Positions 16,433-24,458 of a stretch of 64,000 nt of DNA are shown one piece after another; positions within the stretch are counted from its first letter, which is position 1, and every line of letters starts with the position of its first letter. Below the pieces are notes generated by a model, which was given only the letters and a program-made list of their open reading frames with translations, had not been told where the DNA came from and made no database searches. Source of the DNA: Cedecea neteri (GTDB lineage Bacteria; Pseudomonadota; Gammaproteobacteria; Enterobacterales; Enterobacteriaceae); contig NZ_CP009451.1 of the NCBI RefSeq assembly GCF_000757825.1, positions 4,278,001-4,342,000 of the forward strand. The letters run 5' to 3'. A program made the position numbers and the translations under genes.

Positions 16433-17229
16433 AGCGAATCAATGCTCTGACCATCGCCGGAACCGATCCAAGCGGCGGCGCGGGGATCCAGGCCGATCTG
16501 AAAACCTTCTCCGCGCTCGGCGCCTACGGCACGAGCGTGATCACCGCGCTGGTGGCGCAAAACACCCGTGGCGTGCAGTCCGTTTATCGCATCGAGCCTG
16601 AGTTTGTGGCGGCGCAGCTCGATTCGGTACTCAGCGATGTGCGTATAGACACCACAAAAATCGGCATGCTGGCAGAGGCCGATATCGTTGAGGCCGTCGC
16701 AGAGCGCCTGGCGTTTTACAAGGCACCGAACGTAGTGCTGGACACGGTGATGCTGGCGAAAAGCGGTGATCCGCTGCTGGCCCCATCTGCGATAGAAAGC
16801 TTACGCCGCAGGCTGTTACCGCACGTTGCGCTGATTACGCCTAATCTCCCGGAGGCCGCAACGCTGCTGGATGCGCCTCATGCGCGCAGCGAAAAAGAGA
16901 TGCGCGAACAGGGTGAAGCCCTGCTGGCGATGGGCTGCGAAGCGGTGTTGATGAAGGGCGGGCACCTGGACGATGAAGAAAGCCCGGACTGGCTGTTTAC
17001 CCGCCATGATGTGCAGCGTTTTACCGCGCCTCGTGTACAGACGAAAAACACCCACGGCACCGGCTGCACTTTATCTGCCGCGCTGGCTGCGCTGCGCCCT
17101 CGTCATGACGACTGGGCGCAAACCGTAGCCGCTGCAAAAGTCTGGCTGTCCAAAGCGCTGGCGCAGGCCGATTCTCTCGAAGTCGGGCACGGCATTGGCC
17201 CGGTGCATCATTTCCACGAATGGTGGTAA
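16429..17229 (+). CDS. thiD: Hydroxymethylpyrimidine/phosphomethylpyrimidine kinase ThiD
   Basis: 266-aa ribokinase-like kinase that phosphorylates hydroxymethylpyrimidine twice, to HMP-PP, for coupling with the thiazole unit. It has the substrate-binding opening [21 protein letters not shown] region, the [16 protein letters not shown] block, and the catalytic [15 protein letters not shown] anion hole with its Asp/Cys. E. coli ThiD also has 266 aa. The start overlaps the thiM stop (ATGA), so the two are translationally coupled under the same riboswitch. Confidence 0.95.
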   Translation: MKRINALTIAGTDPSGGAGIQADLKTFSALGAYGTSVITALVAQNTRGVQSVYRIEPEFVAAQLDSVLSDVRIDTTKIGMLAEADIVEAVAERLAFYKAPNVVLDTVMLAKSGDPLLAPSAIESLRRRLLPHVALITPNLPEAATLLDAPHARSEKEMREQGEALLAMGCEAVLMKGGHLDDEESPDWLFTRHDVQRFTAPRVQTKNTHGTGCTLSAALAALRPRHDDWAQTVAAAKVWLSKALAQADSLEVGHGIGPVHHFHEWW

Positions 17230-17263
17230 CTGTCGGTTAAGCGAGAAGTTTTTAGCCAGCATA

Positions 17264-17282
17264 ATACCAATGGTACTATACT
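17264..17282 (+). promoter_or_regulatory. yegW promoter with a candidate autoregulatory operator
   Basis: The palindrome TACCAATGGTA (17265-17275) directly abuts a good -10 element TATACT (17277-17282). The same ATACCAATG string occurs in the yegT promoter on the opposite side of the cluster, which suggests that YegW binds both. Confidence 0.5.
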
Positions 17283-17315
17283 GGCTTCATCTTCCTTGCC
17301 GGACAATTGCGCACC

Positions 17316-18062
17316 ATGGAACAGGCCCATCACCAGTTAGTTGAACAGCTAAAACAGCGCTTTGCCGCCCCGGATAACGTCCCTCTGTACCTTAAATTTG
17401 TCGAAACGGTGAAAAACGCCGTGCGCTCTGGGCAACTGCCCCAGGGCAATATCCTGCCGGGCGAGCGCGACCTCAGCCAGCTTACCGGGGTTTCACGGAT
17501 TACGGTGCGCAAGGCGATGCAGGCGCTGGAAGATGAGGGCGTGGTGACGCGTTCGCGCGGCTATGGCACGCAAATTAATGCGACGCTTGAGTATTCGCTG
17601 AAAGAGGCCCGAGGGTTTTCGCAGCAGGTGGTGCTGCGGGGCAAAAAGCCGGACACGCTGTGGGTTAACAAGCGGGTGGTGAAATGCCCGGCGGACGTTG
17701 CGGAGCAGCTGGCGATCCCGGCGGAAAGCGAAGTCTTTTTACTCAAGCGTATTCGCTATGTGGACGAAGATGCGGTGTCTATCGAGGAGTCTTACGTGCC
17801 GGCAGGCTTAATTGCCGATCCGGATGAGATTGGCGTCTCGCTGTACGACTACTTCCGCAGCCAGAATATTATTCCGCAGCGCACGCGCAGCAGGGTCAGC
17901 GCCAGAATGCCGGACAGCGAATTCCAGACGCATATCAAGCTGGAAACGCCGGTGCCGGTTTTGGTCATCAAACAGGTGGCGTTCGATCCGCAAAACCGGC
18001 CCATTGAGTACAGCATCAGCCACTGCCGCAGCGATTTATACGTTTTCGTCTGCGAGGAGTAG
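17316..18062 (+). CDS. yegW: GntR/HutC-family regulator YegW
   Basis: 248-aa transcription factor. An N-terminal GntR winged helix (LPGERDLSQLTGVSRITVRKAM region, residues about 40-75) is followed by a UTRA effector domain (SVFLLKRIRYVDE type block, then SLYDYFRSQ and IKQVAFDPQNRPIEYSISHCRSDLY pieces). E. coli YegW has 248 aa and matches nearly throughout. I used the ATG at 17316, three codons into the open frame. Its last 27 nt overlap the end of yegV on the other strand. It probably controls yegTUV and itself; the effector is unknown but should relate to the nucleoside-like substrate of YegT. Confidence 0.93.
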   Translation: MEQAHHQLVEQLKQRFAAPDNVPLYLKFVETVKNAVRSGQLPQGNILPGERDLSQLTGVSRITVRKAMQALEDEGVVTRSRGYGTQINATLEYSLKEARGFSQQVVLRGKKPDTLWVNKRVVKCPADVAEQLAIPAESEVFLLKRIRYVDEDAVSIEESYVPAGLIADPDEIGVSLYDYFRSQNIIPQRTRSRVSARMPDSEFQTHIKLETPVPVLVIKQVAFDPQNRPIEYSISHCRSDLYVFVCEE

Positions 18063-19016
18063 GGACTGTTCGAGCTGCTCGAGTTCAGGCGCGCAGTCGC
18101 CTCCGCGATGGCCAACCACATAGCTGGCAACCGCATTACCCAGGCTAACCGCTTCTTCCAGACTCCAGCCTGCCGCCAGGCCTGCCAGCGTGCCGCCCGC
18201 GTGGCTGTCGCCCGCACCGATGGTATCGACGACGGTGGTCGGGAACGGTGCGGCGATGCCCATTTGTTTGCCGTCGGCGAACCAGGCGCCTTCTTTATCT
18301 AACCGAACGATCAGCGGACTGGCGTAGCGGGCCAGCCAGGCGTGGCAGATAGCTTCGATATTGTCAGGATCAACGTCAAGCCACTCCGCAACGATGGTGG
18401 CTTCCTGGCGATTCAGCGAAACAATCGGCCTGCAGGCCATGATCCTCGCCAGCAGCGGCTGGGCAATATCGGCAATGCGCGGGCCAAAGTCGATAAACGG
18501 CGTGATGTCGCGAAGTGATTCCAGCCAGCGGACGAGCAGCTCAGCGCCCGGCCCGGCGAGCTGGTAGCCGGAAAGCGACAGCAGCGTGCCGGGCGAGATA
18601 ACCAGAGCATCAAGCCAGGCCTGATTCCACTGATGCTCCACGCCGCGAAAAGACATAAAGGTACGTTCTCCGTCGGGCTCAACCAGCGCCAGGCACCAGC
18701 CGTTATCTCCCGCATCGGTATGAATTTCGCTGCGGATTTGCTGTTTTTCGAGGCTGTTGCGAATAATATCGGCCCAGGTACCCTGGCCAATCGGCAGCGC
18801 GTTCTGCGAGGCTATGCCCAGGCGCGACAGCGTAATGGCGATGTTCAGCGCGCAGCCGCCGATGTTCACCCCCTGCTGATGCAGCTCAATATCACAGCCC
18901 CGCCACGGCAGGGCGTAAGCGTCGGCGATGACGTCAATCACCGCCGAACCGAGCACGCAAACCGGGCGCTGAGCGTTAAGCCGGGGCAGCTTGCTTAGCA
19001 GCTCATTTGGCTTCAT
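18036..19016 (-). CDS. yegV: PfkB-family sugar/nucleoside kinase YegV
   Basis: 326-aa cytosolic ribokinase-family kinase. The N-terminal PfkB block contains VNIGGCALNIAITLSRLG, and the C-terminal signature VVDTIGAGDSHAGG carries the catalytic Asp and anion hole. It agrees with E. coli YegV (321 aa) in the DIELHQQGVN and RTFMSFRGVE regions. The ATG at 19014-19016 was chosen; it overlaps the end of yegU by 14 nt, and the frame remains open for 25 more codons inside yegU. It is the last gene of yegTUV. The substrate is not known; together with a nucleoside permease and an ADP-ribosylglycohydrolase, it is likely a ribosyl or nucleoside compound. Confidence 0.92.
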   Translation of the reverse strand: MKPNELLSKLPRLNAQRPVCVLGSAVIDVIADAYALPWRGCDIELHQQGVNIGGCALNIAITLSRLGIASQNALPIGQGTWADIIRNSLEKQQIRSEIHTDAGDNGWCLALVEPDGERTFMSFRGVEHQWNQAWLDALVISPGTLLSLSGYQLAGPGAELLVRWLESLRDITPFIDFGPRIADIAQPLLARIMACRPIVSLNRQEATIVAEWLDVDPDNIEAICHAWLARYASPLIVRLDKEGAWFADGKQMGIAAPFPTTVVDTIGAGDSHAGGTLAGLAAGWSLEEAVSLGNAVASYVVGHRGGDCAPELEQLEQSLLLADENV

Positions 19017-20016
19017 GACTGGCCTCTCTTTGCTGGCGGTAAGCCATAAAGATTCGGCTGTAGCGCGTGAAGTCGAGCTGGTTCTCTTCATCCAGCTCCT
19101 GCTTTAACGCCGGGTCGATGCTTTCCACGCCGTTAAGGGCGCCGCAGATGGCGGTTGCCATTGCGCCAATGGTGTCGGTATCTCCCCCGAGGTTTGCGCA
19201 CAGGATCGCGCAGCGGTTAGGGTCAGTTTTCGCCAGTTCGACCATCGCGATGGCGGCCGGTACGGACTCAACGGTGCTGGTGCCGGTGCCGACCAGCTGG
19301 TAAATCTCCTCCATGGCGGATTCGGTACCGCGTGCTTTCCGGGCTACGCCCAGCGCAAGCTCCAGGCGTGCAGCGAGGGAAGCGCTGAAGGTGGTTATCT
19401 TTTTTTCCTGCGCGTGGCGGGCAACGGAAGGCAGTTCATCGCAAATTGTCTGCCAGCTTGCGCCGTCAATCGCGCGGGAAATTGCCCAGGAAATCACCAC
19501 CGCACCGGCGATGGCTAAGTCCGACTTGTGCGTTGGGCTTGAGGCCAGCGCCACTTCGGCCACAAACTGATCGAGATTGGCCGTAGGCAACATACAGCCC
19601 AGCGGGGAGGCACGCATTGCCGCGCCGTTGGTGACGCCATTGTTTTCCAGCTCGCTCACCGGCGTGCCTTGTTTAATCGCATTCAGGGCTATTTTCGACG
19701 TCGGGCCGAGCACGTTTTTGTTAAACGCATCGAACCCTTCGGCCCAGGCCAGAATATGGCGGCCAATGGCGTCCGGGTTTATCGCACCGTGGTGCTCGAT
19801 GATGGCATCCGCCAGCGCCAGCGCCATCGAGGTATCATCGGTAAACTTAGCGCGGGCAAAGTAACAGGCGGCGTTATTTTCTGCCGGGCCCGGCAGGAAC
19901 CGGTCTATCCAGCCGAAGTGCGCCTTCACGCGTGAGCGCGGCCAAAGTTCGGACGGCATGCCCATTGCATCACCTAACATCTGGCCGTAAAAGGCTCCCA
20001 GAATACGATTTTCCAT
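19003..20016 (-). CDS. yegU: ADP-ribosylglycohydrolase-family protein YegU
   Basis: 337-aa protein of the DraG/ADP-ribosylglycohydrolase (ARH) family. The metal-binding signatures are present: GAFYGQMLGDAMGMPSELWP at the N-terminus, KFTDDTSMALALAD, and the C-terminal NLGGDTDTIGAMATAICGA with the Asp pair that binds the two Mg(II) or Mn(II) ions. It should hydrolyse an N- or O-glycosidic bond to a ribosyl group. It lies 2 nt after yegT and overlaps yegV, so it belongs to one operon. E. coli YegU has 334 aa. The true substrate is not known. Confidence 0.92.
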   Translation of the reverse strand: MENRILGAFYGQMLGDAMGMPSELWPRSRVKAHFGWIDRFLPGPAENNAACYFARAKFTDDTSMALALADAIIEHHGAINPDAIGRHILAWAEGFDAFNKNVLGPTSKIALNAIKQGTPVSELENNGVTNGAAMRASPLGCMLPTANLDQFVAEVALASSPTHKSDLAIAGAVVISWAISRAIDGASWQTICDELPSVARHAQEKKITTFSASLAARLELALGVARKARGTESAMEEIYQLVGTGTSTVESVPAAIAMVELAKTDPNRCAILCANLGGDTDTIGAMATAICGALNGVESIDPALKQELDEENQLDFTRYSRIFMAYRQQREASHEAK

Positions 20017-20018
20017 TT

Positions 20019-21296
20019 TTACGCTTCCTTCAATACTTTTTCAGATTCATCCCCGGCAACGGCGATGGTAGCAATCTCTTTGTCCGACTCGCGGAAGAAG
20101 ACCATGAACAGCACGGCGATAACGGCAATCATTATTGCGCCAAAGCCCCACATCCCCGTCCAGTTAAAGGTCTGGCCGTTCACCGGCGAGGAGTAAGCAA
20201 ACATTTTTTCCATCATTTTGCCGCCGAGGCTGTAGCCCAGCAGACTACCGAAGCCCTGGCAGCAAAGGGTGATCAGCCCCTGCGCCGCGGTACGCATATA
20301 CACCGGTGATTTCTTGTCTACGTAAATGTAGGCGGTGACGTAGTAGAAGTCGTAGCTCACGCCGTGCAGCAGGATGCCGAGGAACAGCAGGCCGTAGGTG
20401 AACAGGTGTGACGCGTCGCCGTAAACAAAGAAGCCGTAGCGAATGGCCGCCGTGACCAGACCAAGCAGTAAGACCTTTTTAATACCAAAACGCTTGGTGA
20501 AGAACGGCAGCGCCAGCATAAAGAAGATTTCGGAGAACTGGCCGAGGGTCATCCAGCCGGTGGCGTTGTGCATGCCGACTTCGGTCAGGTAGCCGTTGGC
20601 AAAGATGTAGTAAAACGCCAGCGGCATAGCAAACAGGAACGAACAGAAGAAGAAGACCAGGAAATTTTTGTCTTTGAGCAGCACCAGCGCGTCGAGGCCC
20701 AGCATCACCTTCAGGCTTAATTTACCGGTACTTTTTGGCGGCGTATCTGGCAAGAAGAAGGCGAACACGCCTAAAACAACCGAGCTGATAGCGGTAATCA
20801 ACAGCGGCACGTTGGTCGGAGAAATATCGCTGAAGCCCATCATCTGTGGCAGGAAACCGCACACGATCCCTGAGGCAATCCAGCCGATGGTGCCCATCAC
20901 GCGAATACGCGGGAAGTCACGTTCCACGTCGTCAACGTTGGAAAACGCGATGCTGTTGGTGAGCGCAATGGTCGGCATATAGGTCAGCGAGTAGGCCAGC
21001 AGCAACGGGAAGAAGTAGACAAACTCCGTTTGCTGCGCGGCCAGATACATCAGCCCGGCGCCGACGAACATCAGCAGCGCCAGCACTTTCTGGGCGGCAA
21101 AGAAGCGGTCGGTCAGCGAGCCAACCAGGATAGGCGACAAAATAGCAGCGATGGCGGTGCAGGCGTAGGACCAGCCGATTTCACCGGCGGTAAAACCACT
21201 TTTGTTGAGGAACAGCCACAGGGGCACAAACCAGGCGCCCCAGATAAACCATTCGATAAACATCATGAACGAAAGGCTAATCGTTGTACGTTTCAT
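20019..21296 (-). CDS. yegT: Nucleoside:H+ symporter-family transporter YegT
   Basis: 425-aa inner-membrane permease of the NHS (NupG/XapB) branch of the major facilitator superfamily, with twelve predicted helices. It opens SFMMFIEWFIWGAWFVPL, the branch's usual first helix, and contains the blocks GWSYACTAIAAILSPILVG and TRTAAQGLITLCCQGFG-like helix 10. E. coli YegT has 425 aa and is nearly identical in many stretches. The ATG at 21294-21296 has AAGG 8 nt upstream; the frame continues 14 codons further without support. First gene of yegTUV, with a promoter that shares a motif with yegW. Confidence 0.93.
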   Translation of the reverse strand: MKRTTISLSFMMFIEWFIWGAWFVPLWLFLNKSGFTAGEIGWSYACTAIAAILSPILVGSLTDRFFAAQKVLALLMFVGAGLMYLAAQQTEFVYFFPLLLAYSLTYMPTIALTNSIAFSNVDDVERDFPRIRVMGTIGWIASGIVCGFLPQMMGFSDISPTNVPLLITAISSVVLGVFAFFLPDTPPKSTGKLSLKVMLGLDALVLLKDKNFLVFFFCSFLFAMPLAFYYIFANGYLTEVGMHNATGWMTLGQFSEIFFMLALPFFTKRFGIKKVLLLGLVTAAIRYGFFVYGDASHLFTYGLLFLGILLHGVSYDFYYVTAYIYVDKKSPVYMRTAAQGLITLCCQGFGSLLGYSLGGKMMEKMFAYSSPVNGQTFNWTGMWGFGAIMIAVIAVLFMVFFRESDKEIATIAVAGDESEKVLKEA

Positions 21297-21336
21297 GCTC
21301 AGGACCTTCATGACAGGTGTAGGGTGTGCCTTAACC

Positions 21337-21386
21337 ATACCAATGAATAATACCTTTTAAATACCTTTGAGTCGATTCTATGATCG
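21337..21386 (-). promoter_or_regulatory. yegT promoter with three ATACC repeats
   Basis: On the minus strand TCGACT, a 17-nt spacer and TATTAT form a fair sigma-70 promoter. On the + strand ATACC occurs at 21337, 21350 and 21361, and the first is part of ATACCAATG, as in the yegW promoter. The repeats cover the -10 and start region, where YegW could repress. Confidence 0.45.
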
Positions 21387-21570
21387 CCCTTGCAAAAATA
21401 GCCGGGGTGGCCACCTGGCTTTACTCATGGAAAGGGTGCAAAAGTGCGCCTGAACTGGCGAATCCGCGCCTTGGGTACCAGGCTTAGTGCTGCCCGGTTT
21501 TTTGACCCGGCAGAACAGGATTATTCATGCGCAGCGGGCAGGGTGCTCGCTGCCCTTACGGGAGCGTATT

Positions 21571-22623
21571 ATGACTGATATTGCGCAGTTGCTTGGCAAA
21601 GATGCCGACGGCTTGTTACAGCATCGTTGTATGACTATTCCGGCAGATCAGCTTTATCTGCCCGGCTCGGACTACGTTGACAGGGTAATGGTCGACAATA
21701 ACCGCCCGCCTGCGGTGCTGCGAAACATGCAGACGCTTTACAATACCGGGCGTCTGGCCGGTACCGGTTACCTCTCTATTCTTCCCGTGGATCAGGGCGT
21801 TGAGCACTCGGCGGGCGCGTCGTTTGCCACGAATCCGCTGTACTTCGATCCCAAAAATATCGTTGAGCTGGCCATCGAGGCGGGCTGTAACTGCGTGGCC
21901 TCCACCTATGGCGTACTGGCTTCGGTTTCACGCCGCTATGCCCACCGCATTCCGTTCCTGGTGAAGCTGAACCACAACGAAACGCTGAGCTACCCGACCA
22001 CCTACGACCAGACGCTGTATGCCAGCGTTGAGCAGGCCTTCAATATGGGTGCTGTGGCGGTTGGCGCGACCATTTATTTTGGCTCACCTGAATCCCGCCG
22101 TCAGATTGAAGAGATCTCCGCCGCCTTCGAGCGTGCGCACGAACTCGGTCTGGTGACCGTGCTTTGGGCCTATCTGCGTAACTCTGCCTTCAAAAAGGAC
22201 GGGGTGGATTACCACGTCAGCGCTGACTTAACCGGCCAGGCGAACCACCTTGCGGCGACTATCGGAGCCGATATCGTGAAGCAGAAAATGGCGGAGAATA
22301 ACGGCGGCTATAAAGCGGTGAACTTTGGCTATACCGATGAAAAAGTTTACAGCAAGCTGACCACCGATAACCCCATCGACCTGGTGCGCTACCAGCTGGC
22401 CAACTGCTATATGGGTCGCGCGGGCCTTATCAACTCCGGCGGTGCTGCAGGCGGTGAAAACGACCTGGCGGATGCGGTGCGTACGGCGGTTATTAACAAA
22501 CGTGCGGGCGGCATGGGGCTGATTCTGGGGCGTAAGGCGTTCAAGAAATCGATGGTTGACGGCGTGAAGCTGATTAACGCGGTGCAGGATGTTTACCTGA
22601 ATGAGAAAGTGACCATCGCGTAA
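21571..22623 (+). CDS. fbaB: Class I fructose-bisphosphate aldolase FbaB
   Basis: 350-aa cytosolic aldolase of the archaeal-type class I (DhnA/FbaB) family, which cleaves fructose 1,6-bisphosphate through a Schiff-base lysine. The conserved blocks [12 protein letters not shown] and [18 protein letters not shown] and the phosphate-binding ends INSGGAAGG and [10 protein letters not shown] are present. The ATG at 21571 has GGGAG 6 nt upstream and gives the E. coli length (350 aa); the frame is open for 28 codons more upstream. It is monocistronic, with a strong terminator after the stop. In E. coli it serves gluconeogenic growth. Confidence 0.95.
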   Translation: MTDIAQLLGKDADGLLQHRCMTIPADQLYLPGSDYVDRVMVDNNRPPAVLRNMQTLYNTGRLAGTGYLSILPVDQGVEHSAGASFATNPLYFDPKNIVELAIEAGCNCVASTYGVLASVSRRYAHRIPFLVKLNHNETLSYPTTYDQTLYASVEQAFNMGAVAVGATIYFGSPESRRQIEEISAAFERAHELGLVTVLWAYLRNSAFKKDGVDYHVSADLTGQANHLAATIGADIVKQKMAENNGGYKAVNFGYTDEKVYSKLTTDNPIDLVRYQLANCYMGRAGLINSGGAAGGENDLADAVRTAVINKRAGGMGLILGRKAFKKSMVDGVKLINAVQDVYLNEKVTIA

Positions 22624-22640
22624 ATTATCGCGTAATCTAA

Positions 22641-22683
22641 AAAAGTCCTCCGATATGGGCTGCCCCTATTGGTGGACTTTTTT
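22641..22683 (+). terminator. Intrinsic terminator of fbaB
   Basis: AAAAGTCC (22641-22648) pairs with GGACTTTT (22674-22681), with inner pairing of CC with GG and a run of six T at the end. Confidence 0.85.
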
Positions 22684-22731
22684 ATAGGAGTTTTTTGCGG
22701 TTGGGTGATTGCCATCATCCCGGTATTCTTC

Positions 22732-22758
22732 TTGCCTGCGCCGTCTCTTAGCTATAAA
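22732..22758 (+). promoter_or_regulatory. Possible promoter of the structured RNA
   Basis: TTGCCT (22732-22737) and TATAAA (22753-22758) are 15 nt apart, which would start transcription about 15-20 nt before the closing helix of the structured region. The spacer is short, so this is tentative. Confidence 0.3.
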
Positions 22759-22937
22759 TATGCTCCATGAAGGATCGGCTAAAGTTCCGTTCACCTCCAG
22801 TCCTGCTTCACATGTCACCCCCGAACCGGTGAACGTCTCGGGAGAATCACCGTCATTCCCCCGAGACCCCGGACTCCCGGCGAAATAAATCGACCGCTGA
22901 AGCGGCAGACCTCCGTTTTATCTCCCAGTCCTGGGTC

Positions 22938-22967
22938 GGCTGAGATGCGTTCCCGACGCTCTCAGCC
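22938..22967 (+). other. Hairpin with loop UCCCG (structured RNA)
   Basis: GGCTGAGA-T-GCGT, loop TCCCG (22951-22955), ACGC-TCTCAGCC: a near-perfect 12-bp stem. The core CGTTCCCGACG recurs at 22974-22984. Its loop is complementary to the loop at 23185-23189. Confidence 0.7.
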
Positions 22968-23176
22968 TCCGGCCGTTCCCGACGCCCGGACCCTGGTCAG
23001 TCGGAGAGAAAACGGAGGCGATTTAAGCCGGAACCGAGCCTCGGTTCAAGCTTATAGCCACGCTGAACATAAAAGTCGCTGCAAGTTCCACAGCTACGAC
23101 CTTGTTCCCGGCTCTCATCGCCCCCGGTGATGACCCAACTCAGGCGGGGTTGAGCTGCCGGGAGCAGCGAAAGAGA

Positions 23177-23198
23177 GCGATCGTCGGGAACGAATCGC
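23177..23198 (+). other. Hairpin with loop CGGGA (structured RNA)
   Basis: GCGAT-CGT, loop CGGGA (23185-23189), ACG-A-ATCGC: eight pairs with one bulged A. The loop is the exact complement of UCCCG at 22951-22955 and 22977-22981, making a kissing contact possible. Confidence 0.7.
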
Positions 23199-23478
23199 GA
23201 ACGACCCTGAATGTTTGGGTGATAGCCGGTGGGTTTACCGCTTCAGCGGCGATGAGCTCGCCGGGCGCCGGGGCTGTCCGGGGGATGGCGTTATCCCCCG
23301 GACACGTTCACCGTACTCTGAACGTGTAGGGGAAAACAGATCTACGGGTGAACGGAATAACTGCGGAGTGATATATATCTCCCGGAAGATTTGAAGGGAA
23401 AATGTAGCTATTAGAGTGCGCAGAGGGGAGAAAGTAGCAGACATTGTTTACCCCCTCGGAGGGTGAGGGGGAAATAAG

Positions 23479-24378
23479 CTACCCCAGCAGCGGGCAATTA
23501 GGCGGCAAACGACAGGCCAGCGCATTAGGGTGGATTTCAATCCGGAAATGCCGGCCGCTCAGCGGTTCTCCGTCCAGATTAAAAGTAATATCGTGCGGGG
23601 CGGAAATCTCGAACCAGGCCGATTTCCCTTCAATGATGTTAGGGTTTTCATCCGGGCGCGTCAGCGTAGTTAACAGCGCGGGAAGCAGGTCTTCACCGGT
23701 AAAAATCCTTAGCTCGAGCAGCCCGTCGTTAATCAGGGCTTCCGGGCAAAGCTGCTGCCCGCCGCCGGCCTGGCGGCCGTTGCCGATGCCTATCACCAGC
23801 GCATCACCCTGCCAGCTAAAACCTTCCCCACGAATATCGCAGCGGTCCGGCTTCAGCATGTCCATGCGCATCAGCCCATGAATAAAATAAGAGACGCCGC
23901 CGAGTGCGGCTTTGAGTTTTTCCGGCGTCTCGGTGGTGATGCGTGTGCCAAATCCACCGGTCGCCATGTTGATGAAGTAGGCATCTTCGTTTACCTGCAC
24001 CAGGTCGATGTTGGCGGCTTTGCCGAACAGCGCCAGGCGCAGCGCTTTTTCAAAATCTTCCGGAATACCCGCGCTGGTGGCAAAGTCGTTGGCCGTGCCT
24101 AAGGGCAAAATACCCAACGCCGGGCGGCTGGCGGGGGCAAGTTTTACCAGGCAGGTGGCAATCTCATTGATCGTGCCGTCTCCACCTCCGGCAACTACGG
24201 TGTCCACGCCAAGGCTCAGGGCTTCCTTGATGTAGCGTTCCGCGTCTCCTTTTTCCCAGGTCACGCGGATATGCAGCGTGTAACCTTCCTCACGCAGGGT
24301 ATGCACGGCTTCACGCAGCAGCGGATGACCGGCACCCTTGCCGTTAAGTATCAAAAATGAAAGCGGGGATGTCTCCAT
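23479..24378 (-). CDS. yegS: Lipid kinase YegS
   Basis: 299-aa diacylglycerol-kinase-like catalytic-domain protein; the E. coli enzyme phosphorylates phosphatidylglycerol. The nucleotide site [14 protein letters not shown] and the following [15 protein letters not shown] are the family signature, and the second domain carries the conserved acidic residue region near [22 protein letters not shown]. Length equals E. coli YegS (299 aa). The ATG at 24376-24378 is preceded by TGAGGTAAGTC. It is monocistronic on the minus strand; downstream it faces the structured RNA region, with a weak CCCCCTC/GAGGGGG hairpin (23451-23471) after its stop. Confidence 0.94.
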   Translation of the reverse strand: METSPLSFLILNGKGAGHPLLREAVHTLREEGYTLHIRVTWEKGDAERYIKEALSLGVDTVVAGGGDGTINEIATCLVKLAPASRPALGILPLGTANDFATSAGIPEDFEKALRLALFGKAANIDLVQVNEDAYFINMATGGFGTRITTETPEKLKAALGGVSYFIHGLMRMDMLKPDRCDIRGEGFSWQGDALVIGIGNGRQAGGGQQLCPEALINDGLLELRIFTGEDLLPALLTTLTRPDENPNIIEGKSAWFEISAPHDITFNLDGEPLSGRHFRIEIHPNALACRLPPNCPLLG

Positions 24379-24458
24379 GACTTACCTCAGAAAAATGAGC
24401 ATTATCAAAGTGTAGAGCAAAGCGGGGCCGGGGGAGTAAGAACTGGCTGAAACAGCAG

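Larger units (their letters stand above)
22785..23357 (+). ncRNA. Unrecognised large structured RNA, about 573 nt, between fbaB and yegS
   Basis: No credible protein frame exists, but the segment folds into one nested structure. P1: 22785-22795 with 23347-23357 (11 bp). P2: 22827-22836 with 23304-23313 (10 bp). P3 hairpin: 22837-22842 with 22860-22865. P4: 22867-22872 with 23268-23273 and 22876-22882 with 23259-23265 (6+7 bp). P5: 22890-22905 with 23238-23252 (15 bp, one bulged A). P6: 22910-22925 with 23003-23018 (15 bp, one mismatch). Hairpins: 22938-22967, 23024-23054, 23075-23100, 23177-23198, 23276-23303; P10: 23102-23112 with 23157-23167 enclosing two more. P2, P3, P4 and 23276-23303 meet in a four-way junction with almost no linkers. 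Wobble pairs in P10 and its hairpins (for example U23105-G23164, G23120-U23128) favour the + strand. I do not recognise the family. Confidence 0.7.

Noticed and set aside
22945..23130. 61-residue open frame inside the structured region
   Set aside because: No family resemblance, no ribosome-binding site of note, and it crosses several helices of the RNA. The same applies to the frames at 23102-23329 (+) and 23235-23444 (-).
22785..23357. Group II intron, retron or CRISPR/tracr RNA
   Set aside because: No domain V-like hairpin or GUGYG 5' end, no reverse transcriptase or Cas gene nearby, and no regularly spaced direct repeats. The closing helix and junctions do not match those architectures.
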